6,508 nucleotides of DNA from Bacteroidota bacterium (GTDB lineage Bacteria > Bacteroidota > Bacteroidia > Cytophagales > Cyclobacteriaceae): the NCBI GenBank assembly GCA_023412765.1, contig JAEZBX010000322.1:1-6508 (forward strand). The letters are read 5' to 3'. Positions 1-5,584 of this stretch are shown one piece after another. Position 1 is the stretch's first letter, and the number at the start of each line of letters is the position of its first letter. The notes under the pieces are model-generated. The model made no database searches. It saw only the letters and a list, made by a program, of their open reading frames with translations, and was not told where the DNA came from. The position numbers were made by a program, and so were the translations under genes.

Positions 1-4
1 TTTA

Positions 5-32
5 GTTAATCGTTATCCGTTAATAGTTAATC
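5..32. repeat. Degenerate 7-bp tandem repeat, four GTTAATC-like copies
   Basis: Four consecutive heptamers read GTTAATC, GTTATCC, GTTAATA and GTTAATC, followed directly by GTGGG. The 7-bp period is clear although the copies are imperfect. The same arrangement (four GTTA-type heptamers, then GTGGG and a G/T-rich stretch) recurs at 5035-5075, so this is unlikely to be chance. No coding function is apparent. Confidence 0.75.
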
Positions 33-60
33 GTGGGTGTGTGCTACCGATCAGGCACAT
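33..60. other. Possible degenerate single copy of the ~77-bp repeat unit, with a weak hairpin
   Basis: This spacer between two heptamer arrays begins GTGGGTGTGTG and contains CTACCGATCA. Both resemble the start of the array near 5066-5100 (GTGGGAGTGCG, then AACCGATTA), with the intervening part missing. TGTGC at 40-44 can pair with GCACA at 55-59, giving a 5-bp stem whose 10-nt loop holds ACCGAT. The stem is too short to call a terminator, and the relation to the array is inferred from short matches only. Confidence 0.35.
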
Positions 61-73
61 CATTGAACCCTAT

Positions 74-150
74 TACTACTTACTACTTACTACTTACTAC
101 TTACTACTTACTACTCACTACTTACTACTCACTACTTACTACTCACTACT
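74..150. repeat. 7-bp tandem repeat, eleven copies of TACTACT/CACTACT
   Basis: Eleven uninterrupted heptamers fill 77 bp. The first six are TACTACT; the last five alternate CACTACT and TACTACT, which suggests partial expansion as a 14-bp unit. Read on the minus strand, the direction of the neighbouring gene, each unit is AGTAGTA or AGTAGTG. The array starts three bases past that gene's TAG stop, and because 7 is not a multiple of 3 it places TAG, TAA or TGA in every frame. Confidence 0.95.
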
Positions 151-153
151 TAC

Positions 154-1230
154 CTACTCAACGTAGCCCGAAAACGTAATCCTCTGCACCGGATTCTGCG
201 GATCGTTTGAATAAATTGTAAGAGCCTTTTGCAATGACCCTTTCCGATCCTGCGGATTGAGTGAGATGGTGATCGATGCGCTTTCGCCAGGCTTTATAGA
301 CTCTTTTTCAATCGAAGCAGTAATACAGGTACAGTTCCCCTGCAGGGACTTAATGTCCAGTTCTTTCTTACCGGTGTTATAAAATTGTATCTGACGTACG
401 GATGCTGTGTTTGGTCTGAGTTTACCAAAATCCAACGACGAAACTTGTACTCTCAACTGAGGGGCTTTCGCGAGTTCCTCAGCGCTCAGCTTTGGAAATT
501 CGTCCTCTAACGTGGCGTATACTGAAAAAGATTTGGTTGAACTCAACTCGTCGTCGGTGAAGATTTCGACGTTGTCGGCCTGGAAGCCGTACTTGCCTTT
601 CATATTCCCATTGTAACTTACTTTAATGTTACCCTTCTCACCCGGCTGCAACGTCTTCGGTTGAATATCAACCTTGATGTATGCAGGCCCGACATAATTT
701 CCTGAAAAAGTTAGCGGCTTTGTTCCGCCATTTATTACCTGGAAATCGCGGACGGTAAACTCGTCCTTGATAAAAACTTTACCCATGTTAAACGATCCCG
801 ATTTCAGTTTCAAATTACCATTCGAAGCCTGAAATTGAATCTTGTCGGCTTCGCCTTCGACAGCGACTTGTCCCTTAATTTGAAGAGTCAGCGGATTAGG
901 ATCAAAGTCGGTCGTGATTGTCAGGGATTTGTTAAAATACCCGGGCCTGCCGATAGGGTTAAAACTCGCCTGGATAAATCCTGACTTGCCGGGTTCGACC
1001 GGATCCTTAGTCCAATCGGGAGTGGTGCATCCGCACGACGCCTGAACATTGATAATCTTGATTGGGCGGCTGCTGTTGTTCACAAAAGAAAATTCATGCA
1101 TAACCGGGCCGGCCTGCTCTTTTATCATCCCAAAATCAAAGATTTCTTCGCTGAATTGCAAGGGTTTGGAAACCTGACTAAAACCCAGCGAACTACACAT
1201 CAAGAAAAGAAAAAGAAACTTCAACCTCAT
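154..1230 (-). CDS. Secreted DUF1573 (ASH/hydin-like Ig-fold) protein
   Basis: The product is 358 residues. An N-terminal signal peptide is visible: basic MRLK, then a hydrophobic stretch to about residue 17, with likely cleavage near GFS-Q at 18-19. Cys12 lacks a lipobox context, so a lipoprotein is unlikely. The mature part looks like three beta-rich Ig-like modules, at roughly 23-122, 130-243 and 260-358. The first and last carry the DUF1573 hallmarks: FDFG or LDFG near the start, a paired-cysteine turn (ASCGCTTP, Cys66/Cys68; GNCTCIT, Cys300/Cys302), a PGxS segment, and a closing SNDP-type strand ending in GYVE. The middle module lacks the cysteines. DUF1573 proteins are common exported proteins in Bacteroidota with no settled function; an extracytoplasmic binding or scaffolding role is inference. 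The gene is transcribed divergently from trpS and its stop abuts a heptamer array. Confidence 0.9.
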   Translation of the reverse strand: MRLKFLFLFLMCSSLGFSQVSKPLQFSEEIFDFGMIKEQAGPVMHEFSFVNNSSRPIKIINVQASCGCTTPDWTKDPVEPGKSGFIQASFNPIGRPGYFNKSLTITTDFDPNPLTLQIKGQVAVEGEADKIQFQASNGNLKLKSGSFNMGKVFIKDEFTVRDFQVINGGTKPLTFSGNYVGPAYIKVDIQPKTLQPGEKGNIKVSYNGNMKGKYGFQADNVEIFTDDELSSTKSFSVYATLEDEFPKLSAEELAKAPQLRVQVSSLDFGKLRPNTASVRQIQFYNTGKKELDIKSLQGNCTCITASIEKESIKPGESASITISLNPQDRKGSLQKALTIYSNDPQNPVQRITFSGYVE

Positions 1231-1250
1231 GTTTCCAGTTTTTATTCGTA

Positions 1251-1258
1251 CAAATCTA
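1251..1258 (-). promoter_or_regulatory. Candidate -7 box (TAGATTTG) for the DUF1573 gene
   Basis: On the minus strand this is a full match to the Bacteroidota -7 consensus TAnnTTTG, 20 bp before the ATG. That spacing predicts a short leader of about 15 nt. I see no clear TTG at the -33 position, which lowers confidence. Confidence 0.5.
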
Positions 1259-1286
1259 AAACTTATTCCGTTCAGCTTTATTTTAT

Positions 1287-1294
1287 TTTCTTTG
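1287..1294 (+). promoter_or_regulatory. Candidate -7 box (TTTCTTTG) for trpS, next to the start codon
   Basis: The site matches TAnnTTTG except at the second base. Only four bases (CACT) separate it from the trpS ATG. If it is the -7 element, transcription would begin at or almost at the start codon and the mRNA would be leaderless. No clear -33 TTG is visible. Confidence 0.4.
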
Positions 1295-1298
1295 CACT

Positions 1299-2270
1299 AT
1301 GGCAAGAATTCTTACAGGCATACAAAGTAGTGGACGACCGCATCTTGGAAATCTTCTGGGAGCCATTATACCAGCGATTCAACTTTCTCAGCAAACTGGA
1401 AATGAATCGTTCTTTTTCATTGCCGATCTTCATTCCCTCACTGCTATTAAAGACGCCTCGGTACGCGAAGGAAATGTCCGTGCCGTTGCTGCGGCATGGC
1501 TGGCGTTTGGATTTGACATTGAAAAAAATTACTTCTACCGTCAATCGAGAATTCCAGAAGTGTGTGAACTGACGTGGTACCTCAACTGCTTCACGCCATT
1601 TCCAATGCTTGCCAACGCGCACTCATTCAAGGATAAGTCTTCGCGTCTTGCTGACGTTAACGCCGGACTCTTTACGTACCCAGTGTTGATGACAGCCGAT
1701 ATTATCTTGTATGATGCAAACTTCGTTCCGGTTGGCAAAGATCAGAGACAACACGTTGAAATGGCGCGCGATATTGCGTCATCGTTCAACGCTCATTATG
1801 GTGAAACCTTTGTTGTGCCCGAAGCGAAGATAGAGGAACAAGTCATGACAATTCCCGGCGTTGATGGACAAAAAATGAGCAAGTCATACGGAAACATTAT
1901 TGACATTTTTTTATCCGATAAAGAATTGCTCAAGCAAATAAAATCCATCAAAACCGATAGCACGCCAATGGAAGCGCCGAAAGATCCTGATACGGACAAC
2001 GTATTTGCTATCTACAAACTGCTCGGGACAAGTGAACAGACCGAAGGTATGAGAAAAAAATATCTTGGCGGAAACTTTGGTTATGGTCACGCAAAACAAG
2101 AGCTATTTGACCTGATAAAACAGAAGTACGCCAAAGAGCGCGAAGTCTTTAATTACTACATGAGCAATCCAGAAGAACTTGAAAAGAAACTTGAAGTTGG
2201 TGAAGAAAAGGCCCGGGTAATCGCTCTCGATGTAATAAACCGAGTAAGAAAAAAATTGGGTTTCCGGTAG
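1299..2270 (+). CDS. trpS: Tryptophanyl-tRNA synthetase
   Basis: This cytoplasmic class Ic aminoacyl-tRNA synthetase activates tryptophan with ATP and charges tRNA-Trp. The 323 residues are typical of compact bacterial TrpRS. The Rossmann catalytic domain opens with LTGIQSSGRPHLGN (5-18), the HIGH-type motif in a variant with Asn in the last position, which I recall as usual for this phylum. Also conserved are the MTADI segment (131-135), VPVGKDQRQH (143-152), and the second ATP-binding motif KMSKS (192-196). The rest is the helical tRNA-binding region. The ATG is set by the family N-terminus, which begins a few residues before the GIQ motif. No Shine-Dalgarno sequence precedes it. It is divergent from the DUF1573 gene and ends 4 bp from a convergent gene's stop, so it appears monocistronic. 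No leader peptide or T-box is visible. Confidence 0.98.
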   Translation: MARILTGIQSSGRPHLGNLLGAIIPAIQLSQQTGNESFFFIADLHSLTAIKDASVREGNVRAVAAAWLAFGFDIEKNYFYRQSRIPEVCELTWYLNCFTPFPMLANAHSFKDKSSRLADVNAGLFTYPVLMTADIILYDANFVPVGKDQRQHVEMARDIASSFNAHYGETFVVPEAKIEEQVMTIPGVDGQKMSKSYGNIIDIFLSDKELLKQIKSIKTDSTPMEAPKDPDTDNVFAIYKLLGTSEQTEGMRKKYLGGNFGYGHAKQELFDLIKQKYAKEREVFNYYMSNPEELEKKLEVGEEKARVIALDVINRVRKKLGFR

Positions 2271-2274
2271 GTCC

Positions 2275-2640
2275 TTATGCTTTTTCGGAACTCCAGACCA
2301 CCTCTTGCTTGTCTTTTCCCACGCTCAAAATAACTCTTGTAGGACTTGGCGCAAGTGTTAACCGCGTATCTTTCCCCGGGAGTTTATCAACCTCAACAGG
2401 AATACCCTGGCCAAGGTATGCTATGGGCATCAGAACATCGTTGTCAGGGCAATATTCATCATGCACTTGTTGTAATGCTCCCTCCAGATATTCGCCATAT
2501 TCGTCCTGAAAATCGTCTTCAAGGTCATGCAATTGCTCTTCTAAATTATCGTAAGTAGGATCGTTGTAGTTAACTTTGCTCAATTCCTCGCGCTTTCTTA
2601 CAATCTCCAACAGTGCCCTATCTAAAGCTTTGACGTCCAT
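2275..2640 (-). CDS. Small acidic protein of unknown function
   Basis: I do not recognise this 121-residue protein as a named family. Roughly residues 1-65 look helical and strongly charged, with an acidic run around 34-52 (EEQLHDLEDDFQDEYGEYLE) suggestive of a coiled coil or helical hairpin. Residues 68-117 look beta-rich (VLMPIAYL, RLTLAPSPTRVILSV, QEVVWSS). There is one cysteine (Cys64) and no signal peptide or membrane segment, so it is probably cytoplasmic. It is accepted as a gene because the composition is protein-like and it neatly fills the space between trpS and the mutase gene, convergent with one and divergent from the other. The minus-strand upstream region has only a weak promoter-like box (TAATCTTTAC, about 2655-2664). 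An orphan conserved protein is my best reading. Confidence 0.75.
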   Translation of the reverse strand: MDVKALDRALLEIVRKREELSKVNYNDPTYDNLEEQLHDLEDDFQDEYGEYLEGALQQVHDEYCPDNDVLMPIAYLGQGIPVEVDKLPGKDTRLTLAPSPTRVILSVGKDKQEVVWSSEKA

Positions 2641-2759
2641 ATCATTATTTTTCGTAAAGATTAAAGAAATCGACGAATTACAAAAGATTCATATCTGCTG
2701 TTTAGAATATAATTCACAAAAAATTATTACCCGAAAGTCATTTATGAAAGTTGCTTCTT

Positions 2760-2767
2760 TATTTTTG
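2760..2767 (+). promoter_or_regulatory. Candidate -7 box (TATTTTTG) for the phospho-sugar mutase operon
   Basis: This is a full TAnnTTTG match, 21 bp before the mutase ATG, within the 148-bp divergent intergenic region. The predicted leader is about 15 nt. A -33 TTG at the right distance is not evident, and the region is T-rich, so a chance match is possible. Confidence 0.45.
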
Positions 2768-2788
2768 GCACACTATTAAAACCATCTA

Positions 2789-4519
2789 ATGGATAATCTC
2801 TTACAACTTGTTCAGTCCAAGGCTCAAAGCTGGCTCGACAGTCCGGTGATCGATGCTGATACGAAAAAAGAAGTACAAAGGCTTTTAGCGAAGGACGATC
2901 CAAAAGAACTGATTGACAATTTTTATAAGGACCTTGAATTCGGAACGGGTGGTCTTCGCGGCGTTATGGGTGCGGGCTCTAACTGTATGAATCAATACAT
3001 GGTGGGTATCGCAACGCAGGGACTGGCGAATTATCTTAACAAAACCTTTCCGGGTAAAAAGATTAAAGCTGCCATTGCGTACGATAGCCGCAACAACAGT
3101 GCGTTCTTCGCCCAGGTCACTGCAAATATTTTTTCGGCTAACGGGATCGACGTATACATATTTCCGCAGCTAAGGCCAACGCCAATGTTGTCGTTTGCGA
3201 TTCGACATCTTAAATGTGACTCTGGAATTGTTATTACAGCATCCCATAATCCGAAAGAGTATAATGGATATAAAGCATACTGGAACGATGGAGGACAAGT
3301 AGTTCCTCCGCACGATAAAAACATTATACGGGAAGTGAAGTTGATCACGTCGTTCGAGCAGGTAAAATTCAAGGGTGTTCCTTCACGAATTCATTCGATC
3401 GGTCCTGAAGTTGAGAAGGCGTATTACGATGAAGTGAAAAAACTTATACCCAATAAAGAAGTTATTGCGCGTCATCATGATATACCTTTAGTCTATTCCA
3501 GCATTCACGGTTCCGGTATCACGATGGTTCCTGAATGTCTTAAACAAATTGGTTTCACCAATATTCATGTGGTGGCCGAGCAGGAAAAACCCGATGGAAA
3601 TTTTCCAACCGTTCAATCACCGAATCCGGAAGAGCAGTCGGCAATGAAACTGGTGATCGAGAAAGGCAAGGCTGTCGGCGCCACTATGGTGATGGCGACT
3701 GATCCCGATACCGACCGAGTGGGTATCGGTGTAAAAAAAGCTGACGGCGATTTTATTTTGCTGAACGGAAACCAGGCATTCAGCCTGATGATGTATTTTA
3801 TCCTGAAGAATCTTAAGAACAAGCGCGACGCTTACATTGCAAAAACTATCGTGACTTCGGAGTTGGTTGACGAAATGGCTTCTCGATTTGGAGTGGAATG
3901 CTATAATACACTTACGGGATTTAAATACATAGCCGAGCTGATGGGCAAATTAGATGGAGTAAAGCGTTTTGTCGCGGCCGGTGAAGAAAGCTACGGCTAT
4001 ATGGTGGGCGACTTTGTGAGGGATAAGGACGCCGTTTCAGCCTGCGCGTTTTTCGCAGCCATGGCAGCAAGCGCTACTGATGAAAAGAAATCGATGTATG
4101 ATTGGCTCATCGATATGTATGTCGAGTTTGGTTATTATAAGGAAACATTGTTTAATATTACCAAAAAAGGTCAGGAGGGTGAGCAGGAGATAAAGTCAAT
4201 GATGGAAAAATTCCGGAACAATCCTCCGGCAGAAATCATTGGGAGTAAAGTTACTCGCCTCCTGGATTATCAGTCACTTAAAGAACAGGATCTGGTAACT
4301 GGTGAGAAAAAAGCTTTGAATTTTCCTGTGTCCGATGTGTTGCAATTTTATTTGGAGGATGGAAGCAAAGTATCTGTACGCCCCTCAGGTACTGAGCCCA
4401 AAATAAAGTTCTATATGGCGGTAAAATCTCCACTTCGATCAAAAGAGGAATTTGCTACCGTTACAGAACAACTTGATAAAAAAATAAAAGGCCTCGAGCA
4501 ATATTTACTTTCAGTCTAA
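2789..4519 (+). CDS. Phospho-sugar mutase (phosphoglucomutase/phosphomannomutase)
   Basis: This is an alpha-D-phosphohexomutase of 576 residues, close in size and layout to B. subtilis PgcA. It interconverts hexose 1- and 6-phosphates through a phosphoserine and a bisphosphorylated intermediate. All four family signatures are present in order: the N-terminal FGTGGLRG substrate loop (51-58); the catalytic loop TASHNPKEYNG (150-160) with phosphorylatable Ser152; the Mg-binding loop DPDTDR (305-310); and the sugar-binding GEESYGY (398-404). The C-terminal phosphate-binding loop RPSGTEPK is at 531-538. The enzyme looks intact and active in the cytoplasm. Glucose 1-phosphate versus mannose 1-phosphate preference cannot be settled by eye; the long form favours phosphoglucomutase activity, feeding nucleotide-sugar and glycan synthesis. 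The last base of its TAA is the first base of the next gene's ATG, so the two are probably co-transcribed and translationally coupled. Confidence 0.96.
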   Translation: MDNLLQLVQSKAQSWLDSPVIDADTKKEVQRLLAKDDPKELIDNFYKDLEFGTGGLRGVMGAGSNCMNQYMVGIATQGLANYLNKTFPGKKIKAAIAYDSRNNSAFFAQVTANIFSANGIDVYIFPQLRPTPMLSFAIRHLKCDSGIVITASHNPKEYNGYKAYWNDGGQVVPPHDKNIIREVKLITSFEQVKFKGVPSRIHSIGPEVEKAYYDEVKKLIPNKEVIARHHDIPLVYSSIHGSGITMVPECLKQIGFTNIHVVAEQEKPDGNFPTVQSPNPEEQSAMKLVIEKGKAVGATMVMATDPDTDRVGIGVKKADGDFILLNGNQAFSLMMYFILKNLKNKRDAYIAKTIVTSELVDEMASRFGVECYNTLTGFKYIAELMGKLDGVKRFVAAGEESYGYMVGDFVRDKDAVSACAFFAAMAASATDEKKSMYDWLIDMYVEFGYYKETLFNITKKGQEGEQEIKSMMEKFRNNPPAEIIGSKVTRLLDYQSLKEQDLVTGEKKALNFPVSDVLQFYLEDGSKVSVRPSGTEPKIKFYMAVKSPLRSKEEFATVTEQLDKKIKGLEQYLLSV

Positions 4520-5037
4520 TGTCAGTTCCCATGATCGCCGTCGTAGAAACTTTGTTAAAATTATTTGATCGTGACTTACTGCGATTAGAGGAAGAAATAA
4601 ATCTGTATCCAACAGATGAGTCGATCTGGAGAGTCAGCGGAACAATAAAAAATACGGCCGGAAATTTATGTCTTCACCTTTGCGGTAATCTGCAGCATTT
4701 TATCGGAAAGAACCTGGGACGTATCACCTATGTCCGCGATCGCGAAAACGAATTTGCTGCAAAAGGAATTTCAAAGGCAGACTTAATTGCCGAAGTGCAA
4801 AAGACTCGTCAAACGGTTAGGGAAAGTTTGGAAACCCTTAAACCAAGTGTTCTTGAAACAGAATATCCTGAGAAAATAAATGATCAACCGGTAACCACGG
4901 TGTATTTTCTTATTCACCTCACAGCTCACCTAAGTTACCACCTCGGACAAATCAATTATCACAGGAGAATTTTGCAAACAGATGGAAGCACACAACTGTC
5001 AGCTGACAGTGGACAGCTTTCTGCGCTTAGCGAATAG
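4519..5037 (+). CDS. DinB-like (DUF1572-type) four-helix protein
   Basis: This 172-residue protein is predicted to be almost wholly helical, like the DinB/YfiT superfamily of cytoplasmic four-helix bundles with a metal site made of three histidines. Helix 2 has NLCLHLCGNLQHF (49-61) with His53 and His60. A later helix has HLTAHLSYHLGQINYHRR (133-150), with His137 and His141 giving the family's HxxxH pair, so a His53/His137/His141 triad is plausible. Some DinB members act as thiol-dependent transferases (for example with bacillithiol), but the substrate here cannot be inferred. Its ATG overlaps the stop of the mutase gene by 1 nt (TAATG), implying coupling; Met5 is an alternative start. The last ~18 residues fall outside the expected fold, are rich in Ser, Gln and Leu, and are partly encoded by heptamer repeats; the TAG stop is the first triplet of a TAGTTAT repeat. 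Confidence 0.85.
   Translation: MSVPMIAVVETLLKLFDRDLLRLEEEINLYPTDESIWRVSGTIKNTAGNLCLHLCGNLQHFIGKNLGRITYVRDRENEFAAKGISKADLIAEVQKTRQTVRESLETLKPSVLETEYPEKINDQPVTTVYFLIHLTAHLSYHLGQINYHRRILQTDGSTQLSADSGQLSALSE
4995..5016. repeat. Degenerate CTGACAG heptamers and a 16-bp palindrome inside the DinB-like gene
   Basis: Three in-phase 7-bp units read CTGTCAG, CTGACAG and TGGACAG (4996-5016). The first two create a perfect 16-bp palindrome, ACTGTCAGCTGACAGT (4995-5010). They encode part of the protein's C-terminal tail (around QLSADSGQL). No T-run follows, so a rho-independent terminator is not supported, although a small hairpin in the mRNA is possible. Confidence 0.7.
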
Positions 5038-5062
5038 TTATTAGTTATTAGTTATTAGTTAT
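5035..5062. repeat. 7-bp tandem repeat, four perfect TAGTTAT copies
   Basis: Four identical heptamers begin exactly at the TAG stop codon of the DinB-like gene. The 7-nt period puts stop codons in all three forward frames, and the reverse complement (ATAACTA) supplies TAA. TTGTGGGAGTGCG follows immediately, matching the layout at 26-40. Confidence 0.95.
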
Positions 5063-5075
5063 TTGTGGGAGTGCG

Positions 5076-5570
5076 TGTAAAACGTCGAGCCCGAACCGAT
5101 TACCTCATATTTTATTATTACAATATTGAAGCACTCGCGGTCAATATAAAGCCCACAAAACGTCAAGTCAGACCGATTACCTCTTGTTATATCACTGCAA
5201 CATTTGAACCGCACGGTCAATATGAACCTCACAAAACGTTAAGCCAGACACCGATTACCTCTTATTTTATTACTACAATGGTAAAGCCCCGCGTTCAATA
5301 TTAATCCCACAAAAAGTCGAGCCAGACACCGATTACCTTTGTGTTGAACGTGGCGCAAAAGCGAATACTTCGGTCCCTATTAACCGCACAAAACATCGAG
5401 CCCTTACCGATCACCTCTTATTTTATTACTACAATAGTAAAGCCCCGCGTTCAATATTAATCCCACAAAAAGTCGAGCCCGAACCGATTACCTCTTGTTT
5501 AATTGATACAATTTTCAAACCTCTACGCTCAATATAACCCCCACAAGTGTGAAGTCAGACACCGATTCTG
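5076..5570. repeat. Tandem array of six ~77-bp degenerate units plus a partial seventh
   Basis: Unit starts are at 5076, 5154, 5230, 5308, 5387, 5464 and 5542 (partial), giving lengths of 78, 76, 78, 79, 77 and 78 bp. Each unit opens with a conserved core, CACAAAACGTCGAGCC followed by a short GA-containing spacer and ACCGATTACCTCTT. An A/T-rich middle (TTATTACTACAAT) and a tail close to CAATATTAATCC follow in most units. Unit 1 has a degenerate first tetramer, and unit 4 has a divergent middle. Positions 5250-5323 and 5406-5479 match at 72 of 74 bases, exactly two units apart. Indels of 1-3 bp between units and the lack of a sustained reading frame argue against coding. The array fills almost the whole gap between the DinB-like gene and mtaB. 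It could be a regulatory, structural or selfish repeat; I do not recognise it as a named family. Confidence 0.9.
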
Positions 5571-5578
5571 TAACTTTG
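5571..5578 (+). promoter_or_regulatory. Candidate -7 box (TAACTTTG) for mtaB
   Basis: This full TAnnTTTG match ends 6 bases before the mtaB ATG (CGCCTC between), so transcription should start at or beside the start codon. It directly follows the ACCGATT of the truncated seventh array unit. At the -33 distance only TGTG (5548-5551) is seen, a weak match to TTG. Confidence 0.6.
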
Positions 5579-5584
5579 CGCCTC

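Noticed and set aside
1096..1572. A 158-codon plus-strand open frame spanning the DUF1573 start region and the beginning of trpS.
   Set aside because: It is antisense to the DUF1573 gene and out of frame with trpS, both of which are strongly supported.
2576..2779. A 67-codon plus-strand frame between the small acidic protein gene and the mutase gene.
   Set aside because: It starts antisense within the acidic protein gene, crosses its promoter region, and its product shows no conserved motif.
3031..3372. A 113-codon minus-strand open frame inside the mutase gene.
   Set aside because: It overlaps the catalytic-loop region of a well-supported enzyme and has no recognisable features; it is a shadow of that coding sequence.
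4995..5010. The 16-bp palindrome as an operator or terminator.
   Set aside because: It is inside a coding sequence, lacks a T-run, and is fully explained by adjacent CTGTCAG and CTGACAG heptamers. Protein binding cannot be judged from sequence alone.
5123..5147. Inverted repeat ATATTGA / TCAATAT with an 11-nt loop in the first array unit, possible terminator for the DinB-like operon.
   Set aside because: The stem is A/T-rich, no T-run follows, and pairing is lost in the other units, so neither a terminator nor a conserved RNA structure is supported.
5065..5304. A 79-codon open frame starting with GTG within the repeat array.
   Set aside because: It lies entirely in repeat DNA whose unit lengths (76-79 bp) shift the frame between units; it closes in the fourth unit and has no protein-like features.
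5076..5570. CRISPR-like pattern: ~33-bp conserved cores separated by ~44-bp less conserved segments.
   Set aside because: The cores vary at several positions, the intervening segments are homologous to one another rather than unique, and no cas gene is present. It is a degenerate tandem repeat.
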